Of a stretch of 12,658 bases of DNA, positions 5,820 to 12,656 are shown piece by piece; position 1 is the stretch's first letter; each line of letters opens with the position of its first letter. The DNA is from a bacterium UBP2_UBA4780. Lineage in GTDB: Bacteria > Edwardsbacteria > AC1 > EtOH8. Made by a program: the position numbers and the translations under genes. The DNA lies in the NCBI GenBank assembly GCA_002403115.1, contig DHHE01000030.1, positions 1 through 12,658 of the forward strand, written 5' to 3'. The notes beneath the pieces are model-generated. The model ran no database searches, had not been told where the DNA came from, and saw only the letters and a list, made by a program, of their open reading frames with translations.

Positions 5820-8800
5820 ATGAGACACATTGCATATATAGCAATAACCCTTTTGATCCTGGCCGCTCCGCTGATGGCCGACTGGCCGCAGGGGGGCGTC
5901 CCGGTGGGGGCGGCGCCCGGCAACGACATCGGGGCGGCGGTGGTCCCGGACGGGCAGGGCGGGGTCATTTACGTGTGGCTCAGTGCCGGGGAGAATGCCG
6001 TCAAGGCCAGGCGCGTCGACCGCTATGGGCACGACGTCTGGATGGCCGGCCAGGTGGCGGTCAGCCCCATGGGCGCAACAACACCGGGGGGCTTCGCGGC
6101 CGTCAGCGACGGGCAAGGCGGGGCGATCGTGGCCTGGCAGGAGAGAACGACATCGCCCTACGAGGTGAGGATACAGCGGATCGACCAGGACGGCAACCTC
6201 GGCTGGTCGCCCGACGGCATTCCCATGTGGGCCACCGTCACCCTCAGGGAGCAGTCGAACCCGGTGCTGGTCAAGGGACCCAGCCGCGTCTTCGCTGTTT
6301 ACCACCAGACGAATGCGGTGCCGCCAAACACCATAGACCTCTACGCCCAGTGCTTCGACCTGGCCGGCTCCAGGCTGTGGGGCGACTACGGGGCCGTGGT
6401 CTGCACCACCGTGGTCGGCGACAACAGGAACCACGCGGCCATCGCCCGCGGCGACAGCTCGATCATGGTGGCCTGGGAGGACTTCCGCAGCGGCAACGGC
6501 GACATCTACGCCAACGCCCTGGTCAACGGGTCGGCCTGGGCTGTCAATGGGACACCGGTCTGCGACCTGACCGGCAACCAGCTTAAGCCGGTAGCCTCCC
6601 CGGACGGTTCCGGGGGGATGTTCATGGCCTGGGAGGACTTCCGTTCCGGTGCCGGTTCGGACATCTACGCCCAAAGGTACAATTCAGGCGGCATCATGGC
6701 CTGGGCGCCCTTGGGCGGCGTCCCGGTCTGCAGTTTAGGAGGGGACCAAAAGGACTTGGACATCTGCCGGACAGCCGGCAACAGGGCGCTCCTGGTTTGG
6801 ACCGACCAGCGAGGCGGCGCGGGCAACGACAACATCTTCGCCATGGTGCTCAACGACGACGGCAGCCAGCACTGGACGGAAGCCGGGGGCCTGGAGATCG
6901 GCGGCGCCGCAGGCGTCCAGCAGTCACCCCGGGTGACGCCCTCGGCCGATGGTCAGAAGTTCGTCGTAGCCTGGGAGCATCCCGGCGTCTTCGCCCAGAG
7001 GATCAACCTGGACGGAAGCTTCGGCTGGAGCGCCTTAGTCCGCCCACCGGACGCGACCAATGCCAGGAAACCCAGGTTGGTCCGGGGAAGCGACGAGCAC
7101 CTTTTCTTCGCCTGGGAGGACGACCGCGGCGGCGACTGGGACATCTACGGCCAGCGGGCCCACTGGGAGGGTGGGGGCTACATCGGCAGCGTTTTGGCGC
7201 CGGAGCTGGCCGAACCGGCCAACATGGGGACCATCGGCACCGATCAGGTGACCTTCCACTGGCATCCGTCGCCGTTCCCGCCGGGGGCCGAGGCATACGG
7301 GCTGTACGTGGAGGATGCCGGAAACCCTTCCATTAACTTCGGTGCCGGCCCAAGCGACACCTTCGCGCAACTCACCCTTCCCGCCGGCCACAGCTACCTG
7401 TGGCGGGTGAGGGCGGTCAACGGATACATTCCCGACACCTCCGACTGGTCCGAGGAATGGCAGTTCACCATCGACACCTCGGTGCCGCAGGTGCCGGTGT
7501 TGACCGCGCCGCCCAACGCCAGCCACACCAACCAGAACTGGGTCAACTTCGAATGGGCCGACGACTCGGCGGCGGCCATGTACCATATACAGATAGACGA
7601 CGACCCGGGCTTCGCGGCCCCGATGGTGGTCAACGACTCCATGATAGGGATGTCGCCCTACGGATACGACTTCCAGTGGGACGGCAACGGCCGTTACTGG
7701 TGGCGGGTGCGGGCCGGCAGCGCCGCCCACGTCTGGTCCAACTGGTCCCAGGCCTGGTCGGTGACGGTGGACACGGTGCCGCCGGACTTCCTGGGTCACA
7801 TCCCGGTGCACAACGCCAGCAACGTCCCCCGCGACGCCAAGATCTACTACATCTTCACCGAGCCGGTGCGGACCGACACCTCCCTGCATTTCAGCTGCAG
7901 CCCGGACCCGGGGGGGTGGAGCGTCCTGCGGAGAGGCGACACCCTGGAGTTCAACCACGGCAATCTCTTCAATTGGAACACGCACTACACCTTCGGCAAC
8001 GTCGCCTGCCGGGATTCGGCCGGCAATCAGGTCGTTGCCTCAGGCTTCGAGTTCTACACCGTCAACATGACCGACACCACGCCCCCGCGGCTGACGGTGC
8101 TGGCCAACGGGGTGGACATGGTCCTGGGCCAGCAGTTCGCCTTCGAGTGCTACGCCAAGGACGAGCACAAGCTCAACCGGGTTCACCTGACGTACGGTCC
8201 GGCCGGCTCCGGCACCGCCACCGGAGACGTGGACATGGCGCCGGTGGCCGGCTCGGACAGCCTGTGGCGCTACGTCATACCGGCCAACCACATCACCGCC
8301 CGCGGCCTGCAATGCCAGGTCTGGGCCCAGGACTCAATACTCTCCGGCGGGCTAAGCAACATCACCTATTACCCGCCCAACCCCGCCGACTTCTATGTCC
8401 ACGCCGTCAGCTTCCCGGGCGGGGCCTACAGCACCGCCTTCGCCCAGGACCAGTGGCACATGCTCTCGGTGCCGGGGGACTACACCGCCGCCTCCCTGTT
8501 CGACATGCTGGCCGACGACCTGGGGGCCTACGACAAGACCAAGTGGCGGCTGTTCGACTACCAGAACGCCACCCTGGTGGAGCAGGGGACCGGCGGCTCG
8601 GGCAGCATCCGCACCGGGCAGGCGCTGTGGCTCAGGCAGAGGGTGGGCGCGTCAATCGTCCTGGATTTCCAGGGGGTCCACAAGTCCTACGGCGACCGGG
8701 TGAGGTCGAGCCCGGCCCCGGTGCCGCTGGTCCCGGGCTGGAGCGACGTGGGAACGCCCCTGGCCTTCGAGGTGCGCTGGGACACCACCCTGGCCCTGAG

Positions 8801-9719
8801 CGACACCGCCAGCGTGGCCGGGCCCTACCATTTCAACGGGACCTCCTGGCTGCTGCCCAACCAGGTCATTTCCGGCACGGTCAGTCCCTACGCCGGCTAC
8901 ACCTTCAGGAACAACCGGGCCACCAACGCCACCCTGCGGGTACCGTACATCCAGGCTTTGAAAGAAAAGGGTGACGGCGGGGTCGCGTGGCCGGAGGGAT
9001 GGCAGGTCAGGCTGACGGCCCGGTCAGGGGAGACCAGTGACGACTCCTATTTCGGCATAGGAATCGGGACCTCGGAAGGCCTGGACTGCTGGGACTTCCC
9101 CCAGCCGCCCAGCGGGTTTCTGCCGGCTGCCGGGTGTTTCCTGCTGGAGGGCGAGAGGTGCGCCGCCGACCTGAGGCCGGGGCTGGGCCAGGGGCAGGTC
9201 TGGGAGTACGAGCTGGCGGCCGGCGGCCCGGTGGTCCTCGATATCGGGTTTTCCTCCGGCCTGCCGCCGGAGTCCGGAGTATGGCTGCTGGATCCGGTGC
9301 GCCAGTCCTCATTCCAGTTAACGGACGGCTTCGTCTATCAATACTTGCCGGAACCCGGGGAGACGGCCAGGCGCTTCAAGCTGGCGGCGGGAAGCGAGGA
9401 GTTCGTCCGCGCGGCGATGGCCGGGGCCTTCGGGGTGCCGGCAGCCACCCTGATGGAGCACGGCCGGCCCAACCCGTTCAACCAGGCGACGACCATCAAC
9501 TATCAGATAGCGGCCGGCGGGCCGGTGCGGATGGCGGTCTACAACGTGGCCGGCCAGCTGGTGCGGACGCTGGTCGACCGCACCCAGCTGCCAGGGCGCT
9601 ACGGCGCCCGCTGGGACGGCCGAGACGACCGGGGGCAGAGGGCGGCCAACGGGGTGTACCTGGTGCGGATGACGGCCGGGGGCTCGTCCAGCAGCCAGCG
9701 GATGACGCTTGTCAGGTAG
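5820..9719 (+). CDS. Very large secreted protein: propeller-like repeats, FN3/Ig-like domains, T9SS/FlgD-like C-terminal domain
   Basis: 1299 residues. Residues 1-20 are a signal peptide (IAYIAITLLILAAPLMA). Residues about 25-450 hold eight propeller-like repeats centred on an aromatic after a hydrophobic strand, at residues 53, 106, 161, 219, 271, 327, 385 and 432. The best copies read AWEDFRSGNGDIYA, AWEDFRSGAGSDIYAQR and AWEDDRGGDWDIYGQR. Residues about 458-552 and 553-654 are two FN3-like domains with matching YLWRVRA and YWWRVRA strands and TIDTS/TVDTV ends. Residues about 655-750 resemble an SbsA/Big_5 Ig-like domain (NVPRDAKIYYIFTEPV). About 750-850 is another beta domain, and 860-1200 is a beta-rich region of unclear class (GWSDVGTPLAFEV). 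Residues about 1213-1299 are a FlgD-Ig/T9SS type A-like tail: RPNPFNQATTINY, VYNVAGQLVRTLVD, WDGRDDRGQ, ANGVYLVRM. A surface-exposed or released protein is inferred. No enzyme motif was seen. Confidence 0.93.
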   Translation: MRHIAYIAITLLILAAPLMADWPQGGVPVGAAPGNDIGAAVVPDGQGGVIYVWLSAGENAVKARRVDRYGHDVWMAGQVAVSPMGATTPGGFAAVSDGQGGAIVAWQERTTSPYEVRIQRIDQDGNLGWSPDGIPMWATVTLREQSNPVLVKGPSRVFAVYHQTNAVPPNTIDLYAQCFDLAGSRLWGDYGAVVCTTVVGDNRNHAAIARGDSSIMVAWEDFRSGNGDIYANALVNGSAWAVNGTPVCDLTGNQLKPVASPDGSGGMFMAWEDFRSGAGSDIYAQRYNSGGIMAWAPLGGVPVCSLGGDQKDLDICRTAGNRALLVWTDQRGGAGNDNIFAMVLNDDGSQHWTEAGGLEIGGAAGVQQSPRVTPSADGQKFVVAWEHPGVFAQRINLDGSFGWSALVRPPDATNARKPRLVRGSDEHLFFAWEDDRGGDWDIYGQRAHWEGGGYIGSVLAPELAEPANMGTIGTDQVTFHWHPSPFPPGAEAYGLYVEDAGNPSINFGAGPSDTFAQLTLPAGHSYLWRVRAVNGYIPDTSDWSEEWQFTIDTSVPQVPVLTAPPNASHTNQNWVNFEWADDSAAAMYHIQIDDDPGFAAPMVVNDSMIGMSPYGYDFQWDGNGRYWWRVRAGSAAHVWSNWSQAWSVTVDTVPPDFLGHIPVHNASNVPRDAKIYYIFTEPVRTDTSLHFSCSPDPGGWSVLRRGDTLEFNHGNLFNWNTHYTFGNVACRDSAGNQVVASGFEFYTVNMTDTTPPRLTVLANGVDMVLGQQFAFECYAKDEHKLNRVHLTYGPAGSGTATGDVDMAPVAGSDSLWRYVIPANHITARGLQCQVWAQDSILSGGLSNITYYPPNPADFYVHAVSFPGGAYSTAFAQDQWHMLSVPGDYTAASLFDMLADDLGAYDKTKWRLFDYQNATLVEQGTGGSGSIRTGQALWLRQRVGASIVLDFQGVHKSYGDRVRSSPAPVPLVPGWSDVGTPLAFEVRWDTTLALSDTASVAGPYHFNGTSWLLPNQVISGTVSPYAGYTFRNNRATNATLRVPYIQALKEKGDGGVAWPEGWQVRLTARSGETSDDSYFGIGIGTSEGLDCWDFPQPPSGFLPAAGCFLLEGERCAADLRPGLGQGQVWEYELAAGGPVVLDIGFSSGLPPESGVWLLDPVRQSSFQLTDGFVYQYLPEPGETARRFKLAAGSEEFVRAAMAGAFGVPAATLMEHGRPNPFNQATTINYQIAAGGPVRMAVYNVAGQLVRTLVDRTQLPGRYGARWDGRDDRGQRAANGVYLVRMTAGGSSSSQRMTLVR

Positions 9720-9846
9720 CAGGGCGACCAACATGTAATCCCGAGAAGGATCCGTGCCTTGCGGTTGATGGATGACAAAGACGACAGCGTCACCCATTCG
9801 GCTTGTGAGGCGGGGAGCCATCCTCAGGGTGACATAGAGTAAGATT
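9720..9846. other. Intergenic spacer between the secreted protein and its terminator
   Basis: No open frame here looks coding. The spacer holds one copy of the GGATGACA repeat family (9770-9834), then runs directly into the intrinsic terminator. Nothing else was seen between 9720 and 9769. Confidence 0.6.
9770..9834 (+). repeat. Extragenic palindromic element, copy 1 (GGATGACA family)
   Basis: The element begins GGATGACA (9770-9777) and ends TCAGGGTGACA (9824-9834). Inside is a hairpin: gtcaccc (9789-9795) with gggtgac (9827-9833), and within it ggct (9800-9803) with agcc (9816-9819). The segment TCACCCATTCGGCTTG (9790-9805) matches 11445-11459 in the second locus at 14 of 16 positions with one gap, and both copies share the ends. 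It lies wholly between genes and carries no coding sequence. Confidence 0.65.
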
Positions 9847-9875
9847 GGCCGGGGCGGAAACGCCCCGGCCTTTTT
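9847..9875 (+). terminator. Intrinsic (Rho-independent) terminator
   Basis: A perfect 10-bp GC stem, ggccggggcg (9847-9856) / cgccccggcc (9861-9870), is closed by a GAAA (GNRA-type) tetraloop and followed at once by TTTTT (9871-9875). It should end the CsgG-like/large-protein transcript and insulate the phoH-like gene. There is no matching A-run on the left, so it acts on the + strand only. Confidence 0.93.
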
Positions 9876-9888
9876 CTGCCGCGCCGTA

Positions 9889-9918
9889 TTGCAATCGGGC
9901 CGGGTTTTACGATAAGAT
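9889..9918 (+). promoter_or_regulatory. Candidate sigma70-type promoter for the PhoH-like gene
   Basis: TTGCAA (9889-9894), an 18-base spacer, then TAAGAT (9913-9918, four of six to TATAAT). It lies just after the terminator and about 36 bases before ATG 9955, in the only AT-rich patch of this gap. The 18-base spacing is the same as in the candidate at 5018. Motif match only. Confidence 0.35.
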
Positions 9919-9954
9919 TACCCCAGACATCAAACCGCAAGGAGAGAATTCAGC

Positions 9955-11289
9955 ATGGCCGGACGAGAGAAGAAGAAGCTTTTCATCCTGGACACCAACG
10001 TCATCCTCTACGACCACAGCTGCCTCTACAACTTCCAGGAGCACGACGTGGTGGTGCCCATCGTGGTGCTGGAGGAGCTGGACAAGTTCAAGAAGGGCGG
10101 GGACCTGATAAACTACGAGGCCCGGGAGTTCATCCGGGAGCTGGACCGCCTGGCCGGCGACCAGCTGTTCACCCGGGGCGTCTCGCTGGGCAAGGGCAAG
10201 GGCCGGCTTTACGTCAAGGTGGAGGACCCGCACTCCGAGATCATCTACCACTCCTTCGCGGCCAACAAGTCGGACCATCGCATCCTGGCCCTGGCCGAGC
10301 AGCTTTCGTCCAAGCTCAAGGAGCGGCGGGTGATCATCGTCAGCAAGGACATAAACCTGAGGATGAAGGCCAAGAGCCTGGGACTGCAGGCCGAGGACTA
10401 CGAGACCGGCAAGGTCCTGCACGTGGACAAGCTCTACGGTCAGACCCCGGTGCTGGAGGATCTGGACAAGGCGGTCATCACCAAGTTCTACGAGGAGCCC
10501 CACCGGGTGCCGCTGTCCGACCTGCCGGCCGTCAGGAGCCTGCATCCCAACCAGTACCTGATCCTCAAGAGCAACAGCTCCAGCGTCCTGGCCCACCACA
10601 ACGCCGAGCTGGGAGTTCTGGAGCGGGTGGCCAAGCGGCCGGCATACGGCATCGAGCCCCGCAACGCCGAGCAGATATTCTCCCTGGACGCCCTGATGCG
10701 TCCCGAGGTCCAGCTGGTGGCCCTCACCGGCAAGGCCGGCACCGGCAAGACCCTGCTGGCCCTGGCGGCCGCCCTGGAGCAGCGCCGCAACTTCCGGCAG
10801 ATCTACCTGGCCCGGCCGGTGGTGCCCCTGGCCAACCGGGACATCGGCTTCCTGCCCGGTGACATCAAGTCCAAGATCGACCCCTACATGGAGCCGCTGT
10901 GGGACAACCTGTCGGTCATCAAGCACCGCTTCGCCCCGGAGAGCAAGGAGCACGCCAAGATCAACGAGCTGGTGCAGAACGAGAAGCTGATCATCACCGC
11001 CCTGGCCTTCATCCGGGGCCGCAGCCTTTCGAACATCTGCTTCATCGTGGACGAGGCCCAGAACCTGACGCCGCTGGAGGTGAAGACCATCATCACCCGG
11101 GCCGGCGAGGGGGCCAAGATAGTGTTCACCGGCGACGTCTACCAGATCGACTCACCCTACCTGGACGCCCAGTCGAACGGTCTGACGTTCCTCATAGACC
11201 GGATGAAGGGGCAGAAGCTGTTCGCCCACGTCAACCTGGTCAAGGGCGAGCGCAGCCACCTGGCCGAACTGGCCTCGGACCTCTTGTAA
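9955..11289 (+). CDS. phoH2: PIN domain-PhoH ATPase (PhoH2 type)
   Basis: 444 residues, cytosolic, the usual length for PhoH2/YlaK proteins. Residues about 8-150 are a PIN nuclease-like domain: FILDTNVILYD (first acidic residue D13), then VVLEELDKFK, then SDHRILALA and IIVSKDINLRMKA, which supply the other acidic residues. Residues about 235-444 are the PhoH P-loop ATPase: Walker A GKAGTGKT (259-266), Walker B FIVDEAQN (363-370), and GDVYQID (393-399), the sensor-like motif of this family. Known relatives combine RNA helicase and RNase activity and are linked to RNA turnover and stress; the precise target here is unknown. AAGGAG (9939-9944) lies 10 bases before the ATG. It is preceded by its own candidate promoter and an upstream terminator, so it is probably transcribed separately. 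No antitoxin-like small gene lies in front of it. Confidence 0.93.
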   Translation: MAGREKKKLFILDTNVILYDHSCLYNFQEHDVVVPIVVLEELDKFKKGGDLINYEAREFIRELDRLAGDQLFTRGVSLGKGKGRLYVKVEDPHSEIIYHSFAANKSDHRILALAEQLSSKLKERRVIIVSKDINLRMKAKSLGLQAEDYETGKVLHVDKLYGQTPVLEDLDKAVITKFYEEPHRVPLSDLPAVRSLHPNQYLILKSNSSSVLAHHNAELGVLERVAKRPAYGIEPRNAEQIFSLDALMRPEVQLVALTGKAGTGKTLLALAAALEQRRNFRQIYLARPVVPLANRDIGFLPGDIKSKIDPYMEPLWDNLSVIKHRFAPESKEHAKINELVQNEKLIITALAFIRGRSLSNICFIVDEAQNLTPLEVKTIITRAGEGAKIVFTGDVYQIDSPYLDAQSNGLTFLIDRMKGQKLFAHVNLVKGERSHLAELASDLL

Positions 11290-11300
11290 TCCGTGAGCGT

Positions 11301-11487
11301 TGTCATCCTGAGATGGCTCAGTGCCAGACAAGTTGAAGGATGACGGCAGATGAATCAGAAGAGGATGACAGCCTCACGCTTCAGACTATTCAGCGGGGAG
11401 AGACCCCGGATTGACAGACTGTGAACCCAGAGAGGATGACATGCTCACCCTTCAGCTTGCCGGGCAGGCGGCGATCTCAGGGTGACA
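11301..11487 (+). repeat. Cluster of three GGATGACA-family extragenic elements
   Basis: The block fills the gap between the PhoH-like and GroES-like genes. Its ends are inverted: TGTCATCCTGAGAT (11301-11314) and ATCTCAGGGTGACA (11474-11487) pair at 13 of 14 positions. Unit 1 (11301-11344) is closed by gtcatcct (11302-11309) / aggatgac (11337-11344) and has a ctgag/ctcag hairpin inside. Units 2 (11361-11416) and 3 (11432-11487) are both 56 bases, start with GAGGATGACA, end with TTGACA or GTGACA, and agree at about two thirds of positions; their first 24 bases agree at 21. Unit 2 holds a cgggg/ccccg hairpin (11394-11408); unit 3 pairs TCACCCT with AGGGTGA. No transposase is present, so this could be a REP/MITE-like non-autonomous array. 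No T-run follows, so it is not a standard terminator. Confidence 0.65.
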
Positions 11488-11492
11488 GGAGG
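11487..11492 (+). promoter_or_regulatory. Shine-Dalgarno of the GroES-like gene, abutting the repeat
   Basis: AGGAGG, 5 bases before ATG 11498. Its first A is the last base of the repeat unit ending in GTGACA, so the extragenic element directly joins the ribosome-binding site. Confidence 0.7.
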
Positions 11493-11497
11493 GAAGC

Positions 11498-11863
11498 ATG
11501 GCCCAGAAGAAACAGATCATCATGATCGGCGACCGGGTGCTGATAGACCCGGAGGCCGGACCGGACCGCACTCAGACAGGGCTCTACCTTCCGCCCACCG
11601 TCAAGGAGAAGGACAGGGTCCAGGGCGGGTTCGTGGTCAAGGTCGGCCCGGGCTACCCGTTCCAGGATCCCGCCAAGAGCGAGGAGCCCTGGTCGGCCAA
11701 GCGGGCCGGTGACCTGCGGTACATACCGCTCCAGATCTACGAGGGCGACTACGCCCTGTTCCTGCGCGACGCCGCCTTCGAGATCGAGTTCGAAAGCAAG
11801 AAGTTCCTGATAGTGCCCTACGGGTCGATACTGGCGGTGGTGCGGGGGGAGCTGGGGCTCTGA
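11498..11863 (+). CDS. Divergent GroES (Cpn10)-family protein
   Basis: 121 residues, against about 95 for classical GroES. Seen: GDRVLIDPEAGPDRTQTG (residues 11-28), matching the GroES opening strand and mobile-loop region; GLYLPP (28-33) in the position of the GGIVL-type GroEL-binding tripeptide; GGFVVKVGPG, matching the roof-side strand; and IVPYGSILAVVRGE at the end, matching the closing GroES strand (ILAIV). An extra segment of about 25 residues (YPFQDPAKSEEPWSAK and onward) sits where GroES has a short turn. Similar stand-alone co-chaperonin-like proteins are, to my recollection, found in Bacteroidota. It has no groEL beside it, unlike canonical groES. Whether it caps a chaperonin is unknown. 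Start fixed by AGGAGG 5 bases upstream. The family is confident; the function is inferred. Confidence 0.8.
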   Translation: MAQKKQIIMIGDRVLIDPEAGPDRTQTGLYLPPTVKEKDRVQGGFVVKVGPGYPFQDPAKSEEPWSAKRAGDLRYIPLQIYEGDYALFLRDAAFEIEFESKKFLIVPYGSILAVVRGELGL

Positions 11864-11865
11864 CA

Positions 11866-11940
11866 TCTTTGCCACGGATTCACACGGATCGTAATTGAAC
11901 GAATACCGGGATAATCCGTGAAAATCTGTGGCAGAAAAGA
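11866..11940 (+). repeat. Extragenic inverted repeat (CCACGGAT / ATCCGTG type)
   Basis: The left arm (11866-11889, core tttgccacggattcacacg) and the right arm (11914-11940, core atccgtg then atctgtggcaga) pair imperfectly over about 20 positions around a 24-base loop. It starts 3 bases after the GroES-like stop and ends at the HAD gene start. It is unrelated in sequence to the GGATGACA family. From memory, CCACGGATT/AATCCGTGG repeats are common between genes in many bacterial genomes. It could form a large stem in the mRNA between the two genes. Confidence 0.6.
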
Positions 11941-11941
11941 T

Positions 11942-12580
11942 ATGCTGCGGGCCGTCATCTTCGACGCCGACGGCGTCATCATCGACTCCGAGCGCATCTG
12001 GGACCTGGCCCAGGAGGAGTTCCTGCGGCGCCGGGGGATAGCCTACGAGCGGGAGCGGGTAAAGCTGATCTGCACCGCCAATTCGCCGGTGGGGGCAATC
12101 AAAGCCCTGCAGGAGCTCTACGGGTTCCCCGGCGACCCCGAGCAGATGTCCGGGGAGAGGATCGCCATCGTCCGCGAGCACTACCGCCAGGGGGGCATCC
12201 CGCTGGTCCCGGGTTTCGCCGAGTTCTTCGGCAAGGTCAGGGACAGGTACCTGACGGCCGTGGCCACGGCCATGGAACAGGGGTTGCTGGACATGGTTGT
12301 CGAGAAGCTGGATCTTCGGAAGTACTTCGGGGACCACATCTACTCCATCGCCGAGATCGGCTACGTGCCCAAGCCCAACCCCGACATCTTCCTGTACGCC
12401 GCCAAAAAGCTGGGGGCGGCGCCGGCCGGGTGCCTGGTGATCGAGGACTCGCCCAACGGTATCGAGGCCGCCCGGCGGGCCGGCATGCGCTGCGCCGCCC
12501 TGACCACCACCTTCGGCCGGGAGAGGCTGGAGGGGGCGGACCAGGTGGTCGATGGGTTCGAGAAGATCGCATTGACCTAA
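11942..12580 (+). CDS. HAD-superfamily hydrolase, beta-phosphoglucomutase-like subfamily
   Basis: 212 residues, the usual length for subfamily I HAD enzymes with an alpha-helical cap. All four motifs are present: motif I FDADGVIIDSE with nucleophile D8 and acid/base D10; motif II threonine T109 in AVATAMEQ; motif III lysine K144 in KPNPDIF; motif IV EDSPNG with E168 and D169, which bind magnesium. The cap lies at about residues 15-85. It acts on a phosphorylated small molecule, either as a phosphatase or as a sugar phosphomutase; the sequence does not settle which. The ATG at 11942 is chosen because motif I then starts at residue 7, as is normal. An in-frame GTG at 11918 lies inside the inverted repeat and would add eight residues with no family likeness. 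The ribosome-binding site is weak (gaaaaga). Confidence 0.9.
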   Translation: MLRAVIFDADGVIIDSERIWDLAQEEFLRRRGIAYERERVKLICTANSPVGAIKALQELYGFPGDPEQMSGERIAIVREHYRQGGIPLVPGFAEFFGKVRDRYLTAVATAMEQGLLDMVVEKLDLRKYFGDHIYSIAEIGYVPKPNPDIFLYAAKKLGAAPAGCLVIEDSPNGIEAARRAGMRCAALTTTFGRERLEGADQVVDGFEKIALT

Positions 12581-12656
12581 CCCCTTACCTGAGCCTGTCC
12601 TGAGAAATGCTGCTTGCTTTGCTTCCGAAGGGAGGGAAGGGGAGTAGGGGTTAGGT
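12575..12656 (+). repeat. Inverted-repeat element after the HAD gene
   Basis: Arms acctaacccct (12575-12585) and aggggttaggt (12646-12656) pair perfectly over 11 bases. An inner cttcc (12622-12626) / ggaag (12635-12639) stem and a purine-rich run lie between them. The left arm overlaps the last two codons and stop of the HAD gene. CCTGAG occurs twice inside (12588-12593, 12599-12604). It may be an extragenic palindromic repeat or part of the gene's transcription end, but there is no T-run. The window ends 2 bases after it. Confidence 0.5.

Noticed and set aside
5292..6674. A 460-codon minus-strand frame across the CsgG-like and large secreted genes
   Set aside because: Anti-sense shadow with biased composition and no recognisable motif; the + strand proteins have signal peptides and family domains.
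7400..8974. A 524-codon + strand frame inside the large secreted protein gene
   Set aside because: Its translation is Arg/Gly/Pro/His-rich and lies wholly within a well-supported gene; it is an alternative-frame artefact.
9720..9954. A tRNA or other small structured RNA gene before the PhoH-like gene
   Set aside because: No cloverleaf, T-loop GTTCRANNC or 3' CCA was found. The structure seen is explained by the repeat element and the terminator.
9955..11289. A PIN toxin-antitoxin pair
   Set aside because: The PIN domain is fused to a full PhoH ATPase, the usual PhoH2 architecture, and no small antitoxin frame with a ribosome-binding site precedes it.
11301..11497. A CRISPR array or small tandem coding repeats between the PhoH-like and GroES-like genes
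   Set aside because: The two like units agree at only about two thirds of positions, the spacer between them is 15 bases, and the first unit has a different layout. This is not CRISPR spacing or repeat conservation.
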